The notes beneath the pieces are model-generated. The model was not told where the DNA came from. It searched no databases and worked only from the letters and a program-made list of their open reading frames with translations. Both the position numbers and the translations under genes were made by a program. A stretch of 64,000 bases of DNA from Akkermansia sp. (lineage in GTDB: Bacteria > Verrucomicrobiota > Verrucomicrobiia > Verrucomicrobiales > Akkermansiaceae): contig JAFQDN010000004.1 in the NCBI GenBank assembly GCA_017415995.1, forward strand, positions 17,427-81,426. The letters run 5' to 3'. Within the stretch, counting starts at the first letter, position 1. The number at the start of each line of letters is the position of its first letter. Shown here in pieces: positions 54,853 through 63,473 of the stretch.

Positions 54853-56457
54853 TTATGCGTTCTCCTTTTTTTCAACAGAATCAGCGGCAGACCGCTTCTG
54901 TACAACAAGTTCCGTTGCATCCTGCGCCTTCGGCTTGGGATACGCAATTCGATTGTGATTCATGGTGCGCAAGGTATTGAAGAAAGACTCCTTCATCTTG
55001 ATAATGTCACCGAGCGTCAGACCACTATCCTGCAAGTGTCCATCCAAAATACGCCCCTTGAAGATGGCATCAATCATGTTACGGATGTCCTCCTCCGTGG
55101 GATGTTGGAGGGAACGAGTGGCACTCTCCACGGCATCTGCCATGCTGACAATACCGGACTCGCGGCTCCGCGGAACCGGGCCCATGTAAGTGAAAACGGA
55201 CTTATCCACCTCATCCGGGCAAGTATCCGTCAAGCCCTCATCAAAACGTTTCTTTTCTTCATCGTAAGTATCCTGAGCCTTACGGAGGAAGAAGTATGCC
55301 GTTGTAACCCCGTGGTGCTCACGGATGGCATCAATAATCTGAGGATTAAGTTTAAACTGTAAGGCAAGTTCCACACCATCAGTCACGTGCCCGGTAATAA
55401 TGCGGGCACTTCCCTCCGGGGTAAGCTCGCCGTGTGGCGTTAAGGTTTGGTCCGCAATATTCTCAGAGAAATACTGAGGATTACTCAGTTTACCGATGTC
55501 ATGGTAGAGACCGCATACACCGGCGCGGGTAACATCCGCCCCGATAGCCTCGGCCGCACTCTCTGCAAGACGTTGCACACAAAGGCAGTGGTGAAAAGTG
55601 CCGGGGGCAGTCATCTGCAATTTTTTAAGCAAAGGGTGATTCATATCCGCCCACTCCAACCAAGTGATATGAGTGGACACACGGAAAACACTTTCCAGCA
55701 TGGGCATAACGCCGTTGACGATGACGCCGAGCAGGAAATTCACGCCGATAGCGAGCAGTGCCGTCACAATCCAGCTGAAGGAGATATCCTTGTTCATCAC
55801 GCCGATTTCCGCGCCTTGGGAATGGAGGAACAGCAACAACACAACGCTGATAAACACAACAGTTCCTATCTTAAAGCCGGCATAAAGCAGTTGCTGGCGC
55901 TTTTGCAATTGCCCGCAAATACCGGCAGTCAGCACACCGGCGAGCATACTGACCACAATATAATCCGCGACAAAGGGTAACGAAAAACTCACCGGAAACA
56001 ACACCGCCCCATACAAGGTGCAACTGAGAGCCACAAACACACCGACAGAACGGTTGATTAAAGAGGCGGTAATAGCCGGCGCCAAGCAATACGGCAAAGC
56101 GAGCAACACTTGTTCCGGGGCAGCAGGAAACTTATGCCACATCCCTATGGTCAAGTGTGTCAAAAACAATTGAGCCAGAATTGCCAGCACGCACAGCAAC
56201 GCCGTACGGAAGTTCAGGCGTTCATGCCGACGCGCACATATAAAAAAGGCATAAAGTGCAAAGGAACAGAGGATAACCCAGACCATTCGGTATACACCCA
56301 ACAGAGTTTTTTCCGGTATACTGTATACCAAGGCGCACAATGCAGCAACACCTCCGGCTGTAAGCATAAGCAGCTGCTTTGCCGTGCGGCGCTCTGCCTT
56401 TGCCTCCGGGGAATCCTCGCCATTGCTGCGAATCAGAGTTTTGATAGGATGCAACAT
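54853..56457 (-). CDS. PgpH-like membrane HD-domain phosphodiesterase lacking the sensor domain
   Basis: 534 residues. The N-terminal ~270 residues are a polytopic core of seven to eight hydrophobic segments. The C-terminal HD domain matches PgpH/YqfF cyclic-di-AMP phosphodiesterases: TAPGTFHHCLCVQRLAESAA, GLYHDIGKLSNPQYF, ITGHVTDGVELA, IREHHGV and SMADAVESATRSL, with His/Asp metal ligands intact. Canonical PgpH has a large extracytoplasmic 7TMR-HDED domain (~200+ residues) after the first membrane segment; there is no room for it here. The gene has a near-perfect promoter and is followed by the BASS transporter, so second-messenger turnover and transport may be linked. Confidence 0.88.
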   Translation of the reverse strand: MLHPIKTLIRSNGEDSPEAKAERRTAKQLLMLTAGGVAALCALVYSIPEKTLLGVYRMVWVILCSFALYAFFICARRHERLNFRTALLCVLAILAQLFLTHLTIGMWHKFPAAPEQVLLALPYCLAPAITASLINRSVGVFVALSCTLYGAVLFPVSFSLPFVADYIVVSMLAGVLTAGICGQLQKRQQLLYAGFKIGTVVFISVVLLLFLHSQGAEIGVMNKDISFSWIVTALLAIGVNFLLGVIVNGVMPMLESVFRVSTHITWLEWADMNHPLLKKLQMTAPGTFHHCLCVQRLAESAAEAIGADVTRAGVCGLYHDIGKLSNPQYFSENIADQTLTPHGELTPEGSARIITGHVTDGVELALQFKLNPQIIDAIREHHGVTTAYFFLRKAQDTYDEEKKRFDEGLTDTCPDEVDKSVFTYMGPVPRSRESGIVSMADAVESATRSLQHPTEEDIRNMIDAIFKGRILDGHLQDSGLTLGDIIKMKESFFNTLRTMNHNRIAYPKPKAQDATELVVQKRSAADSVEKKENA

Positions 56458-56469
56458 ATTCGTCTGCCC

Positions 56470-56497
56470 ATTATACCAAAGAAGAGTAACATGTCAA
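56470..56497 (-). promoter_or_regulatory. Promoter of the PgpH-like/BASS operon, short leader
   Basis: Minus strand: TTGACA (56492-56497), 16 bp, perfect TATAAT (56470-56475), then 12 nt to the ATG at 56457. Confidence 0.8.
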
Positions 56498-56506
56498 CGA
56501 CTGAAT

Positions 56507-57745
56507 TCAAAGTGCTTGATTTTCCGATGGTTCCAATCTACGGACGCGAGTAGAGCCATCTGCCAGCAACGCGAGCTCATAGCGGGCTCCCCCCTGCTCT
56601 ATGTAGCGTTTTTCATAACACGGAGCGGGGTTTCCGACGGCATCCCAAAAGAACTCTTTGCGCAAAGCACCGTCATTGCCGTACTCGCAGACGCGTTCCG
56701 CATAGCCCAGCGCAGCGTTATTGCAAGGTAATCCGTCTGCGCCACGGTAACATTCCCACTCTGTGCGGTCAGCGGAATCCGTACGCACAACATGCTCTGC
56801 ATGAGTACGCGGTGAGGCAAAGAGAGAATCCCCGGCATCATAGTAGCGCGTGCGTTTCATCTTATCGGCAGGGGTGTGTTCTTCCAAAACAGCATGGGCA
56901 CCCACCCCGGGATGCACCACCGGGGCACCGGCAGCATTCATCCACCGCGTTTGAGTTACTGCCCCATCCGAGGTAGTGCTTTTTTTCTCGATAGCTATGC
57001 CGTTGGCGTTATCTGCCGTTGCACCATTGATGAGGTTAACACGGCGCTGAGACAAGCCGGACTCATTATACAAGAAGCGCACATCACATTCGCCGATAGC
57101 ATTAGTGACAGGCTTGCCGGCACCATCCAAAAAGAGGATACGCACCGGGCGGCCTTGGGAATCGTAGCTGATGCGTTTTTCCGCATAGCCGGGCATGCGC
57201 GGCACAATCTCGGTCCCATCGGCAGCACGCATCACGCTGCGTACCAAATGTCCGGCAGAGTCATACTCATAGAGGCGAGTCGCCACACCGGAGGCATCTG
57301 CAACCGGCTTACCTCCGGCGTCAAAATTAGACTTCTCAATGACGTTTCCTGCACCATCATAGCGCACGCGTTGCTCTGCCACCAGACTCCCCGGCATAGC
57401 ACGCGGCACACCATCGGTGCCCACGTACACCAAGCGTTTCAGCTTGCCATCCGCCGCATACTCAAAGCGTATATGTTCCGTACCACCGGGGGCAGAACAT
57501 ACAGGTAACAGCCCGATGCCAACCGGAACACTTGCAGCAGCCACGTTGTACACCCCGGTAAAATAGCGGTAATTACCCTCTGCTGCGGACAAAGTAGAGG
57601 CATCATCCTCTCGCGCGGTGTAAAGTATTCCTACACCTAACACACCTATCAATAAAGCGAGCACGGCAAGTGTGCCTCCATATGCCCACAAATAGCCAAA
57701 CATTTGCCCCACTTGCTGCCGAATTCGCAGAAAAAGCTCTTTCAT
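56507..57745 (-). CDS. Membrane-anchored protein with YD-like repeats
   Basis: 412 residues. One N-terminal transmembrane helix (about 21-42) anchors an outer domain of about eight degenerate ~40-residue repeats combining a tyrosine strand with a Gly-rich turn: YDGAGNVIEKSNFDAGGKPV, YDSAGHLVRSVMRAADG, YDSQGRPVRILFLDGAGKPV, YGNDGALRKEFFWDAVGNP. These resemble YD/RHS repeats, but no RHS core or toxin domain is present. Function unknown; a surface or periplasmic beta-structure is likely. No convincing promoter was found. Confidence 0.7.
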   Translation of the reverse strand: MKELFLRIRQQVGQMFGYLWAYGGTLAVLALLIGVLGVGILYTAREDDASTLSAAEGNYRYFTGVYNVAAASVPVGIGLLPVCSAPGGTEHIRFEYAADGKLKRLVYVGTDGVPRAMPGSLVAEQRVRYDGAGNVIEKSNFDAGGKPVADASGVATRLYEYDSAGHLVRSVMRAADGTEIVPRMPGYAEKRISYDSQGRPVRILFLDGAGKPVTNAIGECDVRFLYNESGLSQRRVNLINGATADNANGIAIEKKSTTSDGAVTQTRWMNAAGAPVVHPGVGAHAVLEEHTPADKMKRTRYYDAGDSLFASPRTHAEHVVRTDSADRTEWECYRGADGLPCNNAALGYAERVCEYGNDGALRKEFFWDAVGNPAPCYEKRYIEQGGARYELALLADGSTRVRRLEPSENQAL

Positions 57746-57951
57746 ACGTCACATATACAGCACACATACCACTATCGTTCAATAACTTATAAAACCAACA
57801 ACACTGAAAAGTGCGTGCGCGATGAAAAATTAATGACAAATCACCGGCTTATGCCCTACACTATAAGCGGCAAGAGTGATGGGCATGCTCCAATTCCCAC
57901 GGCGGAACAGCAGCCCCTCGCCACGCGGTCTGACCCCACACGGGTAATCTG

Positions 57952-57980
57952 TTGACAACCGATTTGCCACCCGTTAAACC
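57952..57980 (+). promoter_or_regulatory. Promoter of the capsid gene
   Basis: TTGACA (57952-57957), 17 bp, TAAACC (57975-57980); leader ~19 nt to the ATG at 58006. Confidence 0.6.
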
Positions 57981-58005
57981 AACACAACACAATCAACACA
58001 CAATT

Positions 58006-58911
58006 ATGGCTGATATCCAATCAAATTATCAAATCAAGTACTCGGAGAAGTGGGGTTCCTTCCTCCAGCAGGAGGCCTCTCGTCTTGAGAAATACGTCAC
58101 GGTTGAAACCGGGCTCTCCGGCAAGATGGTCATGTTCGACCAGTACGGACTGCTCAGCTTCGATGAGAAAATCAACCGTATGCAGGCTACCGACATCAAA
58201 GAAGCACCGACAACGCGCCGCGTGATTCACCCGCACATTTTCACGCGCGCCATCGGCTTCGATGAGTTCGATGCCAAGAAACTCGCCAACATCGACGTCC
58301 CCGTCAGCAAAACCATTGAGGGGTTACGCGCAGCTGCCGGGCGCACCATGGATAAGCTGATGCTGGACAGTTTCCTCGGCACCTGCTACGTGGGGGACAA
58401 CGGCACGGATAGCGTAGCGTTCAGTGAAGACCAGGTCATCGCAGCCGACTATTCGGAAGATGACTCCGCAACGGAAAGCAACCTTACGGTGGAAAAACTG
58501 CGCAAGGCACTTTCCATGCTGCAAAAGGCCGAGGCGTGGAACGAGGAGCGCCGTGCGTACGGGGATGAGCTGGTACTGGCTTGCACCTCCTCCCAAATAA
58601 ACTCCCTGCTCAGGGAGCCGGAGGTATCCAGCTACGACTACAATACCGCGCGCGCTTTGGTGGAAGGCAAGGTAGATACCTTCCTGGGCTTCCGCATTAT
58701 CCGCACGGAACAACTCCCGCGCGAAAGCGGCAACCGCGCGTGCCTTGCTTGGGTGAAGAGCCGTGCTCAGTTCGGTATTTGGGATGACTTTAAGGTCAAA
58801 CTCAGTATCCGGGATGATTTAGATGAAACCCTGCAAATACGTGCCAAGTTCGCATGCGGTGCCACCCGCTTGCAGGAGGACGCATTCGTGAAGATTCTCT
58901 GCGCGGAATAA
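58006..58911 (+). CDS. Phage major capsid-like protein, no adjacent phage genes
   Basis: 301 residues, apparently full length and intact. The pattern matches tailed-phage capsid proteins of the HK97-like fold: an N-terminal arm, MVMFDQYGLLSFDEKIN, RRVIHPHIFTRAIGFDEFD, GRTMDKLMLDSFLGTCYVG, VEKLRKALSMLQKAEAW, the ACTSSQINSLLREPE helix and YDYNTARALVEGKVDTFLGF. In phages it builds the shell. Here it stands alone between a YD-like repeat gene and uvrA-like, with no terminase, portal, protease, tail or integrase gene, its own promoter and a strong downstream hairpin. It could be a prophage relic or a domesticated shell protein. The start at 58006 is set by the promoter; a TTG at 57952 lies within the -35. 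Confidence 0.85.
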   Translation: MADIQSNYQIKYSEKWGSFLQQEASRLEKYVTVETGLSGKMVMFDQYGLLSFDEKINRMQATDIKEAPTTRRVIHPHIFTRAIGFDEFDAKKLANIDVPVSKTIEGLRAAAGRTMDKLMLDSFLGTCYVGDNGTDSVAFSEDQVIAADYSEDDSATESNLTVEKLRKALSMLQKAEAWNEERRAYGDELVLACTSSQINSLLREPEVSSYDYNTARALVEGKVDTFLGFRIIRTEQLPRESGNRACLAWVKSRAQFGIWDDFKVKLSIRDDLDETLQIRAKFACGATRLQEDAFVKILCAE

Positions 58912-58968
58912 CACGCAGGGAGGAGAAAGCACCGGATGTTCCGGGTGCTCATTCCGCAGGGGAAAGAG

Positions 58969-59001
58969 GGGGGCAGAGCCGGATTATACGGCTCTGCCCC
59001 C
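58969..59001. terminator. Strong hairpin between capsid and uvrA-like genes
   Basis: A perfect 13-bp GC-rich stem (58969-58981 with 58989-59001) and 7-nt loop. It has no T-tract but sits exactly between two convergent stops. Confidence 0.65.
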
Positions 59002-59007
59002 GAAAGT

Positions 59008-61458
59008 TCAGGCACACGTTGAAGCCTCCGGCTTGGGTGGGCCTGCATACATAATACGCCCGCCATCCTTACCTGCCCCGGGGCCAAGCTCAATGAGGTA
59101 ATCCGCACGCGAGAGAATACCATCATGATGCTCAATACACAACACGGTATGCCCGGCTGCACGCAAACGGAACAGGGAACGCAACAGCATGTCCACCTCA
59201 CGGAAGTGCAAGCCGGTGGTGGGTTCATCCAGCACAAAAAGTAGTTTTTCATCCTCACGGCGCCCCCGCTTAGGTGCAGCTTTGGATAAATAGGTGGCTA
59301 TGCGAACACGCTGCGCCTCACCCCCGGAAAGCGTGGTTACAGAGCGATCCAGCTGCAAATACCCCAGCCCCAAATCATGCAAAGCCTGCAATATACCGAT
59401 AGCGGCGGGAATGGGAGCAAAAAATGACAATGCCTCATCCACGGTTTGAGCCAACGCGGCAGCTATGGACTTACCACGCCAAGTTACCTCCAACGTCTCG
59501 CGGTTGTAACGGGCCCCATGGCAAGCATCGCAAGGCGTGTACAAATCCGCCAAAAAGTTCATATCCACTTGCAGGGAACCGGTTCCGCCGCAGCGCTCAC
59601 ATCGCCCGCCCCGTACATTCAGAGAAAAGCGTCCGGCTGTATACCCGCGCTGGCGAGCCAAGGGCAAAGCTGCATACAACGGGCGCAACACATCCAACAG
59701 GCCGGTAGCCGTTGCCGGGGTGGAACGCGGAGAACTCCCCAAGGGGCTTTGGTCCAGCAGTACCGCGCGTGAAATGCCTTCCGCGCCTTTCAGCTTGCCG
59801 TTTTTAAGCGCCGGCAGCAAGCACTCATGTACCAAGGTGCTTTTTCCGCTGCCTCCGGGGCCACTCAGGCAGGTAAATGCCCCTATGGGTACGCGCAGGG
59901 TCACATCTTGCAGGTTGCGAGCACTTGCATGGCGCAATTCCATCCATTTACAAGCCTCTGTATCCATCGGCTCGGCAGTGGCATAACAGCACCGCCCGGC
60001 AAGCCATGCCCCGGTGGGGGACTCTGCATTTTGCAGTAGGCTCTCGTATGTTCCCTCGGCCAGCACGGCACCGCCGTCAGCCCCGCTGCCCGGGCCCATC
60101 TCCACCAGCCAATCGGCAGCAGCCAACAGCTGCGGATCATGCTCCACCACCAGCACGGTATTGCCCTTATCACGCAAACGTTGCAGTGCGCGTATCAGTC
60201 GCGCCGTCTCGCTCCGGTGCAGGCCTATAGTGGGCTCATCCAATATGTAAAGGCAACCGGAAAGCCCTCCGCCTATTTGCCCGGCCAAACGAGCACGTTG
60301 TAACTCTCCGCCGGACAAGGTGTTAGTAGCGCGGGATAAACTCAAATACCCCAGGCCCAGCTCCTCCAAACACATGAGGCGACGGCGCAGCTCGGCCACG
60401 GCAGTCTGCAACGGCAACAAGTACGCCTGCGGTATTTCCGGTCTCTCCAGCAGTGCTATATTTTCCGCCACAGTCAGGCTGCAAAATTGTGCCAGGTTCA
60501 GCTCTTTTTGCGCAAATGATAAGGTTACGGCAAGCGCGGTCGGGTTCAGGCGCATGCCGTGGCAGGAGGGGCACACCTCATACTCATTCCTGTTGTTTTG
60601 TACCGCACCCACTCCATCACACGCGGTACATGCTCCATGCGGTGAATAGTGAGAAAACAAACGCGGTGAAAGCTCAGGCAAGGTAAACCCGGTGTCCGCA
60701 TTACGGTAACGTGTATGGTATGCCCGCAATACGGCCTCCCCTCCTCGCTCCTGTACCAAAGCTCGCACTTCATCCGCGCACAATCGCAATGCCATCTGCA
60801 CCGAGTCTGCCACGCGGGATTCCGCTCCGCTCTTCATCACGATGCGGTCCACCACCAACTCGCACACATCTCCCTCTTGCGGAGGCTTGCTCTCCAGCTC
60901 TTCCAAATCGCGCACCTCCCCCGCTACGCGCACGCGCAAGTAACCGGCTTTCCGGATGTCCAGAATATCGGACTCGGCATTGCGCCCGAAGCTCTCCGGC
61001 AAAGGAGCCAACAGCGTCACCCGTGTTCCTTCCGGCAGGCTGCACAATTCATTGCTGATTTCATCCGGGCTCAGGCGGCTCAGGCGCTGCCCCGTTACGG
61101 GATCATGCGGTACGCCAATGGCGGCATAGATGATGCGCAGGTAATCCAGTGTCTCTGTCAGGCTCCCCAGCACGGCGCGGGTTTGCCCCACGGGTACATG
61201 CTGCTCTAAGCACAATGCAGGTGGTAGCCCATCTATGGCTTCCACCTGCGGTTTCTCCGGCCTCGCCAGTAAGCGCCTAGCCCCGACCGACAGGCAATCC
61301 AAAAATCGCCGTCGCGATTCCGCAAACAGGGTCTCACGCGCCAACGTGCTCTTCCCACTGCCACTCGGCCCCACCAAGGCTATCAGCTTCCCCGCTGGCA
61401 ATGTCAGGCTTATGTTGCGCAGCGTATTCCGGCTTGCTCCTGTTATGCGTATGTCCAA
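59008..61458 (-). CDS. Short UvrA paralogue (UvrA2/UvrA3-like)
   Basis: 816 residues against ~940 for canonical UvrA. Both ABC modules are complete: Walker A GPSGSGKSTL and GPGGSGKSTL, signatures NTLSGGELQRARLAGQ and TTLSGGEAQRVRIATY, Walker B YILDEPTIGLH and FVLDEPTTGLH. Zinc motifs remain in CTACDGVG...CPSCHG and CERCGGTG...CDACHG. The first zinc half-site, usually PHCPVCG, reads PHDPVTG, so both its Cys are lost. The region between the first Walker A and the first signature is also shortened. Paralogues like this occur alongside true UvrA and are tied to antibiotic or DNA-adduct tolerance. Start is TTG at 61458; I see no better in-frame start. Confidence 0.9.
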   Translation of the reverse strand: MDIRITGASRNTLRNISLTLPAGKLIALVGPSGSGKSTLARETLFAESRRRFLDCLSVGARRLLARPEKPQVEAIDGLPPALCLEQHVPVGQTRAVLGSLTETLDYLRIIYAAIGVPHDPVTGQRLSRLSPDEISNELCSLPEGTRVTLLAPLPESFGRNAESDILDIRKAGYLRVRVAGEVRDLEELESKPPQEGDVCELVVDRIVMKSGAESRVADSVQMALRLCADEVRALVQERGGEAVLRAYHTRYRNADTGFTLPELSPRLFSHYSPHGACTACDGVGAVQNNRNEYEVCPSCHGMRLNPTALAVTLSFAQKELNLAQFCSLTVAENIALLERPEIPQAYLLPLQTAVAELRRRLMCLEELGLGYLSLSRATNTLSGGELQRARLAGQIGGGLSGCLYILDEPTIGLHRSETARLIRALQRLRDKGNTVLVVEHDPQLLAAADWLVEMGPGSGADGGAVLAEGTYESLLQNAESPTGAWLAGRCCYATAEPMDTEACKWMELRHASARNLQDVTLRVPIGAFTCLSGPGGSGKSTLVHECLLPALKNGKLKGAEGISRAVLLDQSPLGSSPRSTPATATGLLDVLRPLYAALPLARQRGYTAGRFSLNVRGGRCERCGGTGSLQVDMNFLADLYTPCDACHGARYNRETLEVTWRGKSIAAALAQTVDEALSFFAPIPAAIGILQALHDLGLGYLQLDRSVTTLSGGEAQRVRIATYLSKAAPKRGRREDEKLLFVLDEPTTGLHFREVDMLLRSLFRLRAAGHTVLCIEHHDGILSRADYLIELGPGAGKDGGRIMYAGPPKPEASTCA

Positions 61459-61506
61459 TAAATTGTGCAGTTTATTGAGTTAGAAAATTTCAGGCTTATA
61501 GTGAGC

Positions 61507-63459
61507 TTACGTTTCTTTATCCTTAAGAGAACCACGGTTGTCGCTCTTCCCAAACTTGTTTTTTAATTCAGTGTCACTGTTTTTCTTCGGCGAAGCAGTC
61601 CTTGGATCAGGCTGCTTAGTGTTAGTCCCCCTTGTTCTCATTGTGGAAGGATCAACAGGGACGGAATCATTGGAGACACCCTCACCGGGGTGACCTGGGT
61701 CCTGACCGGAGGGATTGCGGCTCTTATCCTCTGCGGGTTGAGCTGCGTCCTGCTCGTTGGTATTGCGGCTCTTATCCTCTGCGGGTTGAGCTGCGTCCTG
61801 CTCGTTGGTATTGCGGCTCTTATCCTCTGCGGGTTGAGCTGCGTCCTGCTCGTTGGGATTGCGGCTCTTATCCTCCGCGGGTTGAGCTGCGTCCTGCTCG
61901 TTGGGATTGCGGCTCTTATCCTCTGCGGGTTGAGCTGCATCCTGCTCGTTGGGATTGCGGCTCTTATCCTCTGCGGGTTGAACTGCGTCCTGCTCATTGG
62001 GATTGCGGCTCTTATCCTCTGCGGGTTGAGCTGCATCCTGCTCGTTGGGATTGCGGCTCTTATCCTCTGCGGGTTGAGCTGCGCCCTGCTCGTTGGGATT
62101 GCGGCTCTTATCCTCTGCGGGTTGAGCTGCGTCCTGCTCGTTGGGATTGAGGCTCTTATCCTCTGCGGGTTGAGCTGCGTCCTGCTCGTTGGGTAAAGTT
62201 CGCACTCCCTCTCGAGACGAAGACTTCTGATCTGCTTTTTTAACAGCATTGTAGCACTCAATACAATAAGCCGCATGCTTCTTGCGCTCATCAAGAGAGG
62301 TAATACCTTTACACTTCGACTGATGTGCATCCAACTTCGCCAAAGCATCGGTACAGTCATCACACCCGAATTTCTTACCCTCTTCCATGCTCTCAATTTC
62401 AGGGGTAACAGGGCAAGTGTGCTTATCAAGCCCCATCATTTGCCAACGTTGTTTACAATTCGGGCAATAATCTTTGGCTTCTTCCAAGGCGGCAAAAATT
62501 TCATCATTATTCCCTTGCGGGCAAGTATGCTTCTGATTATTCTCGTACTTTTCACGGCAAATCCCGCAATAAGGAGAGGCCTTTTTCCACGCCTCGGGGG
62601 TAGTTGCATCCTCACATTTGTGAGATTCCATCTCCGCCAGCTTGGCTGTGCATTTGTCACACTTTGCATCTTTACCGGCTTGCAGCGCCTCCTTATTGTA
62701 GTCAGACGGGCACTGATGAGTCGGAACGTTCGGCTTCAGAGGAGCAACAGCAGACGGAAGCGCATTATTTGTACCGGGAGCCCCATTCAACACCAAGAAA
62801 ACAGCAATAGCTGCAACAACCAGCGTCAGGACGGCGGTGAGGAGCAGTTTTATTTTCAGATGCATGCTCTTTTTGGGGCGGGGCGCGGGCTGTACGGTGC
62901 GCACTGTGCTGTCGGTGCCGACGGTAGGCGGATCCTCAGGAGCAATCATGCTCGGCTCATTCAAATCAGCCAAACGGACGCGCAAATTCGGCATCAGGGA
63001 GTTAACTGTCGTACCATTCAGGACATAAACACCCTCAATAGAAGGTTCCGGCTCTTCCTGTACCGGCGCAGGAGCAGTTTCTGCCACAACAGCGGGGCGA
63101 TACCAATCAAAATCCGTGGGATACACCTTCATATCGGCAATTTCCGGCATTTCCAACGGCACAAATCTATCCCACACACTTTGGTTGCCCAAGGGCAACA
63201 AGTGCACACCGTTGTTCATGGCGGCACGCAGCAGCATGTGCACCTCCTCAAGGGCATACGAAGGTTCGAGCACGAAGGGCAACGGGCTATGAGGGCGAGC
63301 CAAGGCAGCCACCACATCCGCTGCCTCCCCCGGACTGTATACACAGCAGCGGATTTCCTTGCTTTGCAAATATCGCAGCACTTCGGAGGTTTCCTTACCC
63401 TCCGGCATGCCGATTATGCACACGTCTGTCTCAATTTCAGCAGCAGTCATATAAGTCAT
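61507..63459 (-). CDS. Membrane protein with five HxC...CxxC modules and a 16-residue repeat tail
   Basis: 650 residues. The N-terminal ~105 residues form an alpha/beta domain (TDVCIIGMPEGKETSEVLRY; ALEEVHMLLRAAMNNGVHLL), faintly like a TIR fold. A linker and one transmembrane helix follow (about 205-228), after a Lys-rich stop. Beyond it come five modules of 30-35 residues, each with HxC then CxxC: HQC...CDKC, HKC...CGIC, HTC...CPNC, HTC...CDDC and a last one with KC...CIEC, likely metal-binding. The tail has ten 16-residue units of the type NEQDAAQPAEDKSRNP. The start at 63459 lies after the neighbour's stop; the longer frame from 63513 overlaps it. No known family. Confidence 0.75.
   Translation of the reverse strand: MTYMTAAEIETDVCIIGMPEGKETSEVLRYLQSKEIRCCVYSPGEAADVVAALARPHSPLPFVLEPSYALEEVHMLLRAAMNNGVHLLPLGNQSVWDRFVPLEMPEIADMKVYPTDFDWYRPAVVAETAPAPVQEEPEPSIEGVYVLNGTTVNSLMPNLRVRLADLNEPSMIAPEDPPTVGTDSTVRTVQPAPRPKKSMHLKIKLLLTAVLTLVVAAIAVFLVLNGAPGTNNALPSAVAPLKPNVPTHQCPSDYNKEALQAGKDAKCDKCTAKLAEMESHKCEDATTPEAWKKASPYCGICREKYENNQKHTCPQGNNDEIFAALEEAKDYCPNCKQRWQMMGLDKHTCPVTPEIESMEEGKKFGCDDCTDALAKLDAHQSKCKGITSLDERKKHAAYCIECYNAVKKADQKSSSREGVRTLPNEQDAAQPAEDKSLNPNEQDAAQPAEDKSRNPNEQGAAQPAEDKSRNPNEQDAAQPAEDKSRNPNEQDAVQPAEDKSRNPNEQDAAQPAEDKSRNPNEQDAAQPAEDKSRNPNEQDAAQPAEDKSRNTNEQDAAQPAEDKSRNTNEQDAAQPAEDKSRNPSGQDPGHPGEGVSNDSVPVDPSTMRTRGTNTKQPDPRTASPKKNSDTELKNKFGKSDNRGSLKDKET
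61711..62190 (-). repeat. Ten tandem 48-nt units in the HxC/CxxC protein gene
   Basis: Each unit encodes NEQDAAQPAEDKSRNP with rare changes (Gly for Asp, Val for Ala, Thr for Pro). Units are contiguous and in frame. Confidence 0.92.
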
Positions 63460-63473
63460 TCTGTAAAAAGTTA

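Noticed and set aside
56507..57745. RHS toxin
   Set aside because: YD-like repeats are few and degenerate, the RHS core motif is missing, and there is no toxin domain or immunity gene.
57746..59001. A prophage around the capsid gene
   Set aside because: Flanking genes are a YD-like repeat protein and a UvrA paralogue; no terminase, portal, tail, integrase or attachment-site repeat was seen.
61690..62196. Long open frames on both strands through the 48-nt repeats, one coding a hydrophobic repeat
   Set aside because: Any in-frame tandem repeat opens several frames. Only the minus-strand frame continues into the Cys modules and the transmembrane segment.
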